14,337 bases of DNA from positions 1 through 14,337 of the forward strand of contig SDVU01000368.1 in assembly GCA_016256075.1 (NCBI GenBank), given 5' to 3'. This document shows positions 1 through 9,086 of the stretch, in pieces; position 1 is the first letter of the stretch; each line of letters opens with the position of its first letter. The DNA is from Dictyocoela muelleri. Taxonomy: Eukaryota > Microsporidia. Made by a program: the position numbers and the translations under genes. The notes below the pieces were generated by a model, which had not been told where the DNA came from, did no database searches, and saw only the letters and a list, made by a program, of their open reading frames with translations.

Positions 1-170
1 CTTAATCAGCTATACTACACTGGAACAACTGTATATTATACTATAATTATATAGTTATGACCGCTTAATGTCATTCCTTATTATTTATTAAAGAGTGACG
101 TCAACGGGATTCGAACCACGATACTTAAATTTTATATTCAAGAGTGTTAACCACGGAGCTATCTGGCTGA
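1..170 (-). repeat. tRNA-like SINE-like repeat, family A, copy 1 (cut by window edge)
   Basis: Read on the minus strand, this begins with a tRNA-like head. It has an A-box-like TAGCTCCGTGG at 161-151 and a perfect B box, GGTTCGAATCC, at 117-107, with tRNA-like spacing of about 44 bp. The head is followed by a non-tRNA body reaching the window edge. A second copy at 12237-12420 on the plus strand matches through both head and body (AACACTCT..., ACTCTTTAA, GATGACAT, CGGTCATAA). Shared body sequence beyond the tRNA part is what separates a SINE from a lone tRNA gene. The head does not fold cleanly: the T stem has mismatches and no U33 is seen, so a working tRNA is unlikely. A degenerate tRNA gene inside a larger duplication is the main alternative. 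Confidence 0.6.
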
Positions 171-411
171 AAAAATGATTTTATTATAAATAAATACTTA
201 GATTTTGTATTCATATATTATAAATACATAAGATTGCTCTAATATGAACGAAAATTGTTTTAAAAAATATTCTATAGTTTTTTTGTTTCGTGTTTAACTA
301 ATAAAAACTTTACTAAAATTTATTTTAGAGGTTTTCATGCATACAATATTTTTCGCCTTATTTATTACTAAATATGCGTATGGTAATTATTTTTATTCCA
401 ATTTTTTTGTC
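171..411. other. AT-rich sequence without recognisable feature
   Basis: I see no open frame, transposase remnant or repeat copy here. It separates the family A repeat from the hairpin at 412. Confidence 0.5.
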
Positions 412-474
412 TTGTTCAAAAAGTGAACTACATCGGAAAAATATATTTTTTAATGTAGTCCACTTTCTGAACAA
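412..474. repeat. Terminal hairpin, left end of a possible small element
   Basis: Arms of 22 nt at 412-433 and 453-474 are reverse complements with two mismatches. They contain AGTGAACTACAT and ATGTAGTCCACTTT. An 19-nt AT-rich loop separates them. A related inverted sequence lies at about 1122-1144, so this hairpin may be one end of a non-autonomous element. Confidence 0.75.
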
Positions 475-1144
475 AAGCACAATTTAAATTAATTTATTTA
501 TATTTTAAAATTTTTTTCACCTTTATGGTTTTAAATTAAAAATTGTCATTTTATATTAATTAACGACACTTTAATTACTTTTAAGATTTTAAAATTGTCA
601 ATGTAAAGAATATATGTATTAAATATAATCAGAAATAATTACAGATATTTATGTAACAATTCCTAAAGACTAGTATTTATATGTTATAGCGATATCGACA
701 ATGAAATACTAGTAATAAATACAAACAATTTATATTAAATTTCTATTTATACCATATTAAATATTTATTAAAACCTCATATTCTCAATTAAATGTTTGAT
801 CTCTGATATGAGTAAAAAATGAGAACTTCTGTAAGAATTTTTTTATTTTTCTACAAGGTTAGATACACTTCCTATTTTTTATAAATCACATCCGTAGAGG
901 AAAATTACATAATACTTTTTAAAAAAAATTAGAATCATGCAATTTCTAGAACGAATGGCGATTTTTAAAAAAATAATAGGAGTATCTCTCCCGTTGCAAT
1001 ACCAAAAAAATTTACAAAAAATTTTAATTATTCTAAAACGTGATAATTTTGTCAAATTTATCTAAATTTAATCAATAAATATTCAAAATAATAATTTTAT
1101 TTTGATCAAGGCACTACCTTTGATGTAGCCCACTTACCGAACAA
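412..1144. mobile_element. Possible hairpin-ended non-autonomous element, about 0.73 kb
   Basis: The left end (TTGTTC..AAGTG..CTACATC) and the reverse complement of the right end at 1122-1144 agree at about 18 of 23 positions, like terminal inverted repeats. Just inside the right end, 1106-1121 weakly resembles the partner arm of the left hairpin, suggesting that both ends were once hairpins. The interior has no coding remnant, only a 10-bp inverted repeat around ACTAGTATTT at 669-678 and 704-713. I see no clear target duplication. The pairing could also be two independent scraps of the same repeat family. Confidence 0.4.
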
Positions 1145-1793
1145 GCCCAAAATTCTTTATCTAATATATTTTTTATAAAAAAATTCTGAGTTCTGACAAA
1201 TGCCTTCAGAGGTTGATTGTATCGGAGGTAGTATTCTGTTAAAATTATACATGACCTGGAAAGGATTCTACAAAAAAAAAATGTTATGCTTAACTGATTA
1301 GGATTTAAATTTTTTATATTTTTTCTAATAATCGTTTTTAAGAAATAATTAGTTTTTTTTTATTGTTATGTTTAGAATAATTGTATTTCAAATATTTTTA
1401 TTTACAGAATAATAGTCATCTTATATTATTTATTCGACGTAATTATATATAACTGTGTTGTGTATTGTAGTTAACATCTAAAATTATCATTTTTAAAATA
1501 GATTATAGATTTCAAATTATATGCCATATATAAATTAAAATAATAAATATTATCGAAAAAATATTGGTTGTAAGACTAATATTTTTTTAAAATGATTTAC
1601 ACACAAAGCTTTCTAATGTTTATATCTAATGTATCTTGCATATCCATAGCATTTTTTTAATTTTCATGTAAGACTTACAATTAATTAGATATATGAGCCG
1701 AAGAGCATAAATCACTCCTTTTTTCACGTCAACTAAATCAGAATAATTTCATAATAAAAATACATAAGCAGAATATACACACAATATACTATT
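1145..1793. other. AT-rich sequence without recognisable feature
   Basis: No gene, transposase remnant or long repeat is visible. Short A and T runs dominate. Confidence 0.5.
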
Positions 1794-2031
1794 AATATGT
1801 TATATGACACGGCCGCAGCGCGTGACATATGCCAAAGGCGAGACATATGATAATTGCGGAACATTTTTTCTATATTTTTATTTTTTTCGATTGTTTATTT
1901 TTTTTTAATTTTTATACATTTTCTAATAATTTTACAATAATTTTTTGCGTATACGAGACTATTACTTAGATAGTTCAAGCTGATACAAATGTTAGTAACT
2001 ACTCGACTAAAGTACATAAAAAACTTAAAAC
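1794..2031 (-). repeat. tRNA-like SINE-like repeat, family B, inverted copy
   Basis: On the minus strand this matches 3080-3291 along its whole length. The shared order is an A-box-like TAGTCGAGT (read back from 2009), the stretch TATCAGCTTGAACTATCT, AGTCTCGT, an AT-rich middle, then a GC-rich tail with ATGTCTCGC, TTTGGCATAT and CACGCGCTGCG. The B box is more eroded here than in the partner copy. Its tRNA-like head lies toward the centre of the inverted pair and its GC-rich tail points outward. It may be a SINE, or one arm of a larger inverted-repeat element that captured a tRNA. Confidence 0.6.
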
Positions 2032-2105
2032 AAATTATGTATAAAATATAAATTTATTTTTAAAATAAAAAAATGTATATTTAAATAAAAATTATTATTT
2101 ATGAA

Positions 2106-2115
2106 TGAATAGATA
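2106..2115. repeat. Target-site duplication, left copy (10 bp)
   Basis: TGAATAGATA occurs here and again at 2825-2834, exactly bracketing the foldback element 2116-2824. Ten base pairs lies in the 8-11 bp range known for MULEs. Confidence 0.7.
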
Positions 2116-2824
2116 CGCTGCCTGAGAACTCGCCTCGAGCTCAAGGAAAACTCGGCGCGAGAACTCACCTCGAATTTTTTTTTTAAGCAAAAATTATAGA
2201 ATATCTTAGTTTTAACAAAAATATTCGATTCTAGCGTTCCTTAGACTCTATCATTAGATTTTTTTTTAAATTACAAATATAGAAATATTAAAGTATAATA
2301 AAAATTTCACTATATTGTCTTTTTTTCATATATTAGCAATAAGTTTTTATATAAATTTATGAGCCTTCTTATATGAAAAACTGATTACTAAAATATGTAT
2401 ATAAAATAATATAAAGAATTTTAATTATACTTTAATATTCCTATATTGGTAATTTACCAAAAAAATTTCTAATGATATTGCCTAAGTAAAGTTAGACACT
2501 ATCAATAGAAAATTTTTGTAATTTATTAAATATAAAAATATCAAAGTATAATTTAAATTTCTTTATATTGTTTTATATACATATTTTAGAATCGATTTTT
2601 TATAACCTCATAGATCCGTCTAATTATAAAAATGATTTCTAAAATAAAATATATAAAACAATATAAAGAAATTTAAATTATACTTTTTTATTTCCATATT
2701 TGGGCATTTATCAAAAATTTCTGGCGATAGAGTCTAAGAGACGTGAAACCCAAACATTCTCGTGAAAAACAAATATATTACTAAAATTTTTTATTCAAAA
2801 ATTTGTGGCGAGTTCTCGCGTTAC
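2116..2824. mobile_element. Foldback (long inverted repeat) non-autonomous element with 10-bp target duplication
   Basis: The ends share GAGAACTCGCC in inverted orientation. The best terminal match pairs 2156-2179 with 2797-2820, with 3 mismatches in 24. The match continues inward for well over 100 bp on each side through a shared TTAGACTCTATC motif. The left end also carries a 35-bp tandem duplication (GAGAACTCGCCTCGA at 2124 and GAGAACTCACCTCGA at 2159). The interior is four copies of one module in alternating orientation, starting near 2241 (+), ending near 2490 (-), starting near 2492 (+) and ending near 2737 (-). There is no coding capacity. The 10-bp target duplication suggests mobilisation by a MULE-like transposase, which is inference. 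It lies between the two family B repeats. Confidence 0.85.
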
Positions 2825-2834
2825 TGAATAGATA
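2825..2834. repeat. Target-site duplication, right copy (10 bp)
   Basis: TGAATAGATA, identical to 2106-2115, lies directly outside the right end of the foldback element. Confidence 0.7.
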
Positions 2835-3079
2835 ATAAATTTTTATATATTGAAAATTAGTTTTAAATGTTGAAGATAAGGTTTTTATAAATGAAAGATT
2901 CTCTAAATAAGCATCATACTAATTGCATAAATTTGATAAAAAAATGAAAAGAAATCTATTGTGGTAAAATTCTTTTAAATGAACATGTTAAAGTTTATAT
3001 GTAGATTTGTGTAATTAAATTTAAAAAAATTTCGGAATAAATAAATTAAATAATTTCATTTTTATTATTTATATATAAT

Positions 3080-3291
3080 CGTTTTAAAGATTTTAGTAAT
3101 ATAGTCGAGTGGATACAAACATTGTATCAGCTTGAACTATCTGGGTTCGAGTCTCGTTAATGCGAAAATTATTAAAAATTTACAGAAAATAAAATAAATT
3201 AAAAAATTAAACGTAAGAAAAAAATAAAATGTCTCGCGTTTAACTTATGTCTCGCGTTTGGCATATTTCACGCGCTGCGCGCATAACATAA
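3080..3291 (+). repeat. tRNA-like SINE-like repeat, family B, better-preserved copy
   Basis: It has an A-box-like TAGTCGAGTGG at 3102-3112 and a B-box-like GGTTCGAGTCT at 3144-3154. The 42-bp spacing is normal for tRNA promoters. The head (ATATAGTCGAGTGGATA) recalls tRNA-Glu-type D arms. It is followed by an AT-rich middle and a GC-rich tail containing two tandem ATGTCTCGCGTTT-like units and CACGCGCTGCGCGC. The minus-strand copy at 1794-2031 matches throughout. No poly(A) tail or target duplication is clear, so the SINE call rests on the tRNA-like promoter plus a shared body. Confidence 0.6.
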
Positions 3292-3684
3292 TATTATAAA
3301 ATTTTTTTCTCGGATATTACTAGCGGGGAAGAAAGTAATTAAACACAATGTAAAATATTTAATTATTGTAGAATTCAAAATATAGTAAATCTAATAAAAA
3401 ATTATGTTTATAGCTGTAATGTAAACTCGTCAGATATTCTAAAATAAAATTTTATTTATAAAAAAAATTTAATAAGGGAGAATATAAAATAAATAGTGAT
3501 TATGTTTATTAGGATAAAGATTAGAAAAATTGTCATAAAATTTCTATAAAATTTATATTTTTTTTTATAATTTTTTTTTTTTTTTTTTTATTCATAAATA
3601 AAAAAAAAAAAATAATATTAATAAAAAAAAAAATAAAAAAAAAAATAAAAAATAATAAAAAAAATTAAAATTTTTTTTAAAAAT

Positions 3685-3733
<49 letters not shown>

Positions 3734-4816
3734 TTTAAAATAAAAAATTAATAAAAATAATTAAATGCAAAGTATTAAATATATCAGTTATAAAATAATT
3801 TATTTACCTTTTTTTTAATATTACCTCCAAGAAAATTGTAAAAGGTTATATTATATTACTTATTTTGATAAAAAAATTATTATTACTTACCTAATTTCTT
3901 TAATGAAACTTATTTATGTCTGATATGCTTATATTCACATGGAATTAGAGATTTTGCAAGACAATTATTTAACCAATGCCTTAAATATATGTATTTTAAA
4001 ATTTCGTAATAATATTACATATGTTTTTTTTACATAATCCGATTTTATAGTAGTTTTAATACTAAATTGTTACAATTAAGATATATTCATAAAATTTGCA
4101 TATCTACATCATATTACATTATACAACAATATAAAATAGTAATATTTCTTAATTGATTTAAACTATTATTCCCTGTTTTATTTATAAAATTAAATGATTT
4201 AATACTTGATCTTTTTACTTTTGTTAACATTTTTATGTTAACTATTCTGTGTACTTTTGCTTCTATATAAATAGTTTGTATTTATAAAATTTTCGGTTTA
4301 AAATGATATTTAGTATGTCATACAAAACATAATTTCCGAAATTTTCTAACATGTAAGTTAGATTACTAAAATTACACTAATGTAAATTTATAAATATTTA
4401 TTTTTCATTTATAAGCATTTAAAATTTTTTTTTTAAATAAAAAGAAAATTTTTTTATTTCTAGAATAAAATCAATTATATTTAATAAAATAGAACGTAAT
4501 AATTAAAAATTTATTTTATTTGGTATTCTAAAAAAATTTAAATCTTTTTAAAATATATTAAATCTATTTAAAATTTATAATAAACGAGGATTATAAAATT
4601 TATAAAAATACAATTTTAAATAAAACGATTTTCTAAATAATTATGTTAAATAATAAGCTTATAAAATCTTAATATTTTTTATATATCTTATTTAAATTAT
4701 TTTTTCAATACATATTAAAAGATTACTTTCTATTATGAATGTATATAAATTTATAGTATAATTTTCTTTACTATAAAATTTTAGGTTCTTTTTTATTAAA
4801 AAGTAACCATTAAAAA
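3292..4816. other. AT-rich gene-free stretch
   Basis: About 1.5 kb with no coding remnant that I can recognise. It contains the homopolymer block annotated separately and a small perfect hairpin at 4223-4242 (GTTAACAT, loop TTTT, ATGTTAAC). Confidence 0.5.
3549..3760. repeat. A/T homopolymer block
   Basis: A run of 19 T (3571-3589), several A runs, and a run of 40 A (3692-3731) sit in a stretch of almost only A and T. Runs this long are hard to sequence, so their lengths may be inexact. Confidence 0.9.
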
Positions 4817-4889
4817 AAATGTATACTTTATAATGTAGTAAAGCAAAAAACAAATTTTATATTTACATGAAAAAATATTTTTTTTGAAC
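4817..4889 (+). repeat. 73-bp direct repeat, left copy
   Basis: This matches 6758-6830 without gaps, with three mismatches in 73. The copies lie just outside the MULE terminal repeats, 25 bp before the left end and 5 bp after the right. They are far too long for a MULE target duplication. Confidence 0.9.
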
Positions 4890-4910
4890 AAAAATCAATC
4901 AACATATTAT

Positions 4911-5020
4911 GCCTGTAGGCGAAACTATGACATTTCGATAGTAGGCGAAACTATAACATTTCGTCAGTGTTCAAATTGTGATATTTTTCATAGTTTTGCC
5001 GCGGCGAAACTATGAAAAAT
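4911..5020 (+). repeat. MULE left terminal inverted repeat with subterminal repeats and hairpin
   Basis: Two 26-bp tandem units start with GTAGGCGAAACTAT at 4915 and 4941, and a more diverged third starts at 4967. A 38-nt palindrome at 4983-5020 follows, perfect but for one base pair, with GCCGCGGC near its centre. The reverse complement of the right end aligns across TTCAAATT, ATTTTTCATAGTTT and GGCGAAACTATG. Confidence 0.85.
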
Positions 5021-5149
5021 AGATTTAAAAATTTGTTTATTTTCTAATAAAAATAATATAACTTTATATTAAAAAAAATATTATATCCTAAATATTTAAT
5101 TTTATTTATTTTTTTTAAAATACCCTTAGGTTCAATTAGTAAAAACTTT

Positions 5150-6514
5150 TTCGAAAAGAGGAGGCCAGATGCGTGGTTACAAAGGTTTTTTATATAATTT
5201 CTATGCAAAAGTAGGAAACAATATAGATGGCGCTGCAAAAAGAGAATCTGTATAGCCAAATTAATCACTGGTCCATGTGATGAGATAATAAGTGTAAGAA
5301 TTCATTACATTCTGAAGTTCAAGAATATAAACAATTATATATCTAAAAATAAATTAAAAGAACTTGCATTAACAACCAGATAGAATTCAAGTAGGCTAGT
5401 AACACGTATAACAAGAAAACTTTAATGATAATGAAGTTGTAGATCTCCCTGAAAGAGGGGTATTGATAAATTTTATTAATAGAGAGAAACAACATTCCTA
5501 ACGTTATTCCATAATACCTGAATTTCTAGGATGCCTTAGAAAAAATCATCGTTATGAGATATTTCTACTATTTGACTCAAATGAATCAGATAAAAATATT
5601 GAAGATCGATTTGTAATTTTTTTTTCAGATATTCGAAAGAGTGTATTAGTAAAATTCAAAACTTGGTGTATTGACTGTACATTTAAATAAATACCTCATT
5701 CTTTTGAAGAACTAGTCTCCATTCATGGTGAGTTTGTAGGAAAGTTTTACCCTTTAATTTTTATTTTAATTAATTCGAAAAAAATAAAATTATTTAGAAG
5801 TTTTTAAAAATAATAAAAGAAATTTTTAAGACTAGTCTGAAAAATATTGTTATTGACTTTGAAAAAGCTCTAAAAATCTCTTTATCAAACATATATTTCT
5901 CATCATTAATTCTTGGATGTAATTTTCATTTTGGTCAAATGATTTAGAGAAGAATTCAATTGGAAGGGCTTACAGTCTAATATAAGTTAATTTCCTCGAA
6001 ATTAATATTTACAAAAATGACTCATTTAGCTTTTATTACACCGTATTTTGCGTAGTGCGCATTTTAAGATTTACTTATTAAAGCAATAGATATTAATAAT
6101 TTGAAATTAGGTCTATTCTTAAATTATTTTAATAGAAATTTTATAGGTTCAGAAAATATAATGTTCAAAGAAGAAGAGTCATATTATTCAGTAAATTTCT
6201 GGTCGTGTTTTAAACGTATTTAAAAAAATATACCCAAAACTACAAACAGTGCGGAAGCATATCATAGAACTTTATACAATTAAGCATACATTGATCATCC
6301 GAATACTGCAAGATTTTGTGTACTAAATTGTAACATTGAGGAGACCGTAAGAGTAGATGTGTTAAATGTAATGAATGGTAATTTAATAAATTTTTCCGAA
6401 TCCAACTTTAAAAAAGAGGCGTGTCTTTACATTTTAGTTAGTAATTATGATGTTTTAGAATTAGAAGCTTATTTTAAGCTCTTGGATAGAATTATTATTT
6501 TTCTAAGTGAATAA
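5150..6514 (+). pseudogene. MULE transposase remnant (FLYWCH zinc finger plus MULE catalytic domain)
   Basis: The intact family protein cuts and inserts its own element by DDE chemistry. Here only fragments in shifting frames remain. A FLYWCH finger is readable at about 5150-5330: YKGFLYNFYAKVGN, then, after a frame change, YRWRCKKRICIAKLITGP, then a His pair at 5303-5310 split by a one-base loss, then HSEVQEYK. The catalytic core follows: WCIDCTFK (first Asp, 5673), IPHSFEELVSIHGEF, YPLIFILINSKK, IVIDFEKAL (second Asp, 5855) and LGCNFHFGQM (5908-5943). Further on are RNFIGSENIMF, NFWSCFKRI and TTNSAEAYHRTLYN (6239-6280), a motif typical of MULE transposases. The last readable piece, near 6405-6510, includes YDVLELEAYFKLLDRIIIF. 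At least six stops or frame changes prevent expression. Small minus-strand frames over this gene are shadows. The start codon is unknown; 5169 is one candidate. Confidence 0.85.
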
Positions 6515-6660
6515 ATGTAATTTTATTAAAATATATTAATTTAAAAAAATAGTATAATATCACTTTATTGATATTTAAAATTTTTTAAAATTTTATTAAC
6601 ATAATTTATAAACAAATGAAAAAAATTGTAAATCGTTTTAAGTGAGATTTGACAAATGAC

Positions 6661-6757
6661 ATCATAGTTTCGCCTAGGCGAAACTATGAAAAATAACCAT
6701 AATTTGAATTCTGTAGAACTGTCATAGTTTCGCATGTAGGCGAAACAATGACGAGCC
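6661..6757 (-). repeat. MULE right terminal inverted repeat with two hairpins
   Basis: A 28-bp perfect palindrome at 6662-6689 is centred on GCCTAGGC. A second hairpin at 6721-6752 has 13-nt arms (GTCATAGTTTCGC) with one mismatch and a 6-nt loop. The minus strand aligns with 4941-5020 of the left end. Confidence 0.85.
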
Positions 6758-6830
6758 AAATGTATACTTTATAATGTAGTAAAGCAAAAAACAAATTTTT
6801 CATTCACATGAAAAAATATTTTTTTTGAAC
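6758..6830 (+). repeat. 73-bp direct repeat, right copy
   Basis: Partner of 4817-4889: same length, no gaps, three mismatches, all within an AT-rich patch between 6800 and 6806. Confidence 0.9.
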
Positions 6831-6899
6831 TTAAATACATGAAAAAATGAAAACGTATGATCAGGAAAAAAAATTACACTCGTATTTGTTAAAAATATT

Positions 6900-7600
6900 T
6901 ATTCTAAGCAAAACTTAAGATTTATAAAGAGAATGAGTCATCTCGTTTGTTTTATAGATGCCCTGAAAAAATGTCGCAAGAAAGAAGAAAGATAGCTTCT
7001 TATATAGAATTTTAGTTTTTTAGATATTATATTTTTCTTCTTTATTTTACCTCTATTTATTCGTATAATCAAATCGAACTTCTCACAAAATTTAGAAAAC
7101 CCCTATTGCCCTATGCTAAATTAAAATAAAAAAAAATTGAAATAACTTATAGATTTTTCTAATTGGTATACATGAATAAAAATATATTTCAATGAGATAG
7201 TTTTGTACAGTAGAGGTGTTATTAGAAAGACAAGATCTGCAGATGAAGAATAAAAAGGCACATTATAGACATAAAGATTAATAGACAGTCAAGACAGTGC
7301 CAGCTTTTATGTTCAAAGAATGAAAAATAGAAAAGACGAAACCAATACTAACGTTTTACATTTGTAAAAATGGTGTTATCTCTATATTTACAAGTGATTG
7401 TCTTCTAAGTTTTCCTAGGTATCTTTTAATTTAAGGCTCGGTTATAATGTATTTATAACACAGAATGATTTTGAAATAAATAAGGTATACATACAAACAT
7501 AATAGGAACATGTGGCCATGTATTAAATCTAAATTATTATACATAATGGGGTTAAATGACTAGATATTGACATGTACCTCTATGACTTTAAGTTTTATAT
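6900..7600 (+). pseudogene. Merlin/ISXO2-like (IS1595-type) transposase remnant
   Basis: Fragments fit the order of the ISXO2-like DDE transposases of Merlin DNA transposons. A possible N-terminal Cys-rich piece, SSRLFYRCPEK, lies near 6930-6970 but is weak. The core is clearer: YSRGVIRKTRSADEE (about 7206-7250), then LIDSQDSASFYVQRMKNRKD (7278-7337) running into ETNTNVLHL, and SIFTSDC with a catalytic-position Asp at 7396. After a frame change comes GIHTNIIGTCGH (7484-7519), matching the family's HTN..E..W.H motif but with Gly where Glu is expected. The last piece is NGVK.LDIDMYLYDFK (about 7548-7592). Several stops and frame changes show that it is dead. No terminal repeats of its own are recognised. 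It starts just after the right 73-bp repeat that flanks the MULE. Confidence 0.75.
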
Positions 7601-8858
7601 AAATATTATAATTATACATCTCCTATGAGTTTAACAGATTTTTTTTATAAAATGTTAAAATTAATCCTGAAATTATATTTTTTTAGTTATTTTTATGTTC
7701 TGCGTAACATTTATGCAAATTTTAATATCACAATACTCTCTTTTAGCATGAATAATAGAGAAGCACACAATTTTATTATTATTATAATAAAATAAAGGGA
7801 AGTTATATGCTCACTTTTTTATTGTTTATTACGTAGTATTAAAGCATCTTAATCGAATATCCCTAATGCATTAATATAAATAATAGTGAATGCGCCGCAT
7901 CTTTTAAAAACTATAGACTATGTATTACCATACAATTTATTAATAATGTCGCGCTAATAAAAAATTTAGCTAATATTCTAAATAATAAACATATTTTATA
8001 AATGTTAAAAAGTTTTGCGAAGTCCTATATATGAATTTATATAACAAAAAAATACTATTAAGGATATTTTTTATTAAATCTTAATGAGTCAATGTAAAAT
8101 TAAAACCGCTTTACATCTAGATATTCCACAACTTAGTCACTTATTGAATAAAAACTATATTTCTACGTCTAAATACTATGCTTGAAAATAAATCTTAGCT
8201 TGTAAATTATAGAAATAGTCTTATTTATTATAATATATAAATAATCAATAATAATTTCTTTCATTAAATTAAGTCAATTACTTAAAATTATAATTTTCTC
8301 TTGGTTTTTTTTTATACTACTAATAAAATATTTCATTTTATTTTAGCAAATTTTTTATTTATTATCTTACATTAGATAACATGTTAAATTAGTATATATT
8401 TGTTTAAACAGACCATTATAGCGTTATTCAACCGTTAATGTTAATTTTTTTATATAATTTTATTTTTACCCTTTATACAATTATAAATTTTCTATATATT
8501 TATAAAAATTAAAAACATTATGTATTTTTTTTTGTATTTTATACAATTGATTTTAATAAAAGGATTGATTTGTAATCTCAAATCTCTAAAATCGTATTTA
8601 TTATATATATTTTACAAAATAATGTTTAGAGTTTTTAATTCAGTTTATCGAATATTTTAGAATTTACATAGAGATATACAGAAAAAATTATGATATTTAT
8701 ATATATAATGCAATCTAACATCCAAGCTCAGTCGTAATTTTATAATATTGTAAAATAACACCTTTAGCTTTATGATAGTTTAATGTTTTTATAAAATATT
8801 ATTAAATAAATTTATAATTTAGAAAACTTTAGTGTCATGGTATAATATAGTCTTATTA

Positions 8859-8906
<48 letters not shown>

Positions 8907-9086
8907 TAAATGTAGATGTATTATTCATAAAATAGTTGATTTTTATAGTCTTTTTTATTTTTTTTTATGTTTTTTTTATAATTAGGTGCTTAAATTCATA
9001 AAAATACACTATATATTGCTTTTTAATAGTAAATGGAGGGGGGGGCTTAATCTTCAAGTTTATAAAATTGTTTGTAAATTTAGACG
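7601..9086. other. AT-rich gene-free stretch
   Basis: About 1.5 kb with no recognisable coding remnant. It contains the (TA)n tract annotated separately and a run of eight G at 9038-9045, striking in this composition. The right end of the Merlin-type element may lie within its first few hundred bases but cannot be placed. Confidence 0.5.
8862..8903. repeat. (TA)n microsatellite, 21 units
   Basis: An uninterrupted TA dinucleotide run. It is self-complementary and probably variable in length. Confidence 0.95.

Larger units (their letters stand above)
4911..6757 (+). mobile_element. Decayed Mutator-like element (MULE)
   Basis: This is a DNA transposon about 1.85 kb long. Its terminal inverted repeats at 4911-5020 and 6661-6757 enclose a broken plus-strand transposase gene with FLYWCH and MULE-type catalytic remnants. 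Both ends carry near-perfect palindromes built on CATAGTTTCGCC. Instead of the usual 8-11 bp target duplication, the element sits between 73-bp direct repeats. The number of breaks and the divergence of the two ends suggest it has been dead for a long time. Confidence 0.85.

Noticed and set aside
101-170. Functional tRNA gene on the minus strand
   Set aside because: The A and B boxes are good, but the T stem has mismatches, U33 is missing in the only plausible anticodon loop, and the same head recurs with a shared downstream body at 12237.
5044-5268. 74-codon frame on the minus strand
   Set aside because: It lies antisense over the FLYWCH part of the MULE transposase remnant, which reads clearly on the plus strand. 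A shadow.
6565-6759. 64-codon frame on the minus strand
   Set aside because: It covers the right terminal inverted repeat of the MULE, so the sequence is explained by the repeat.
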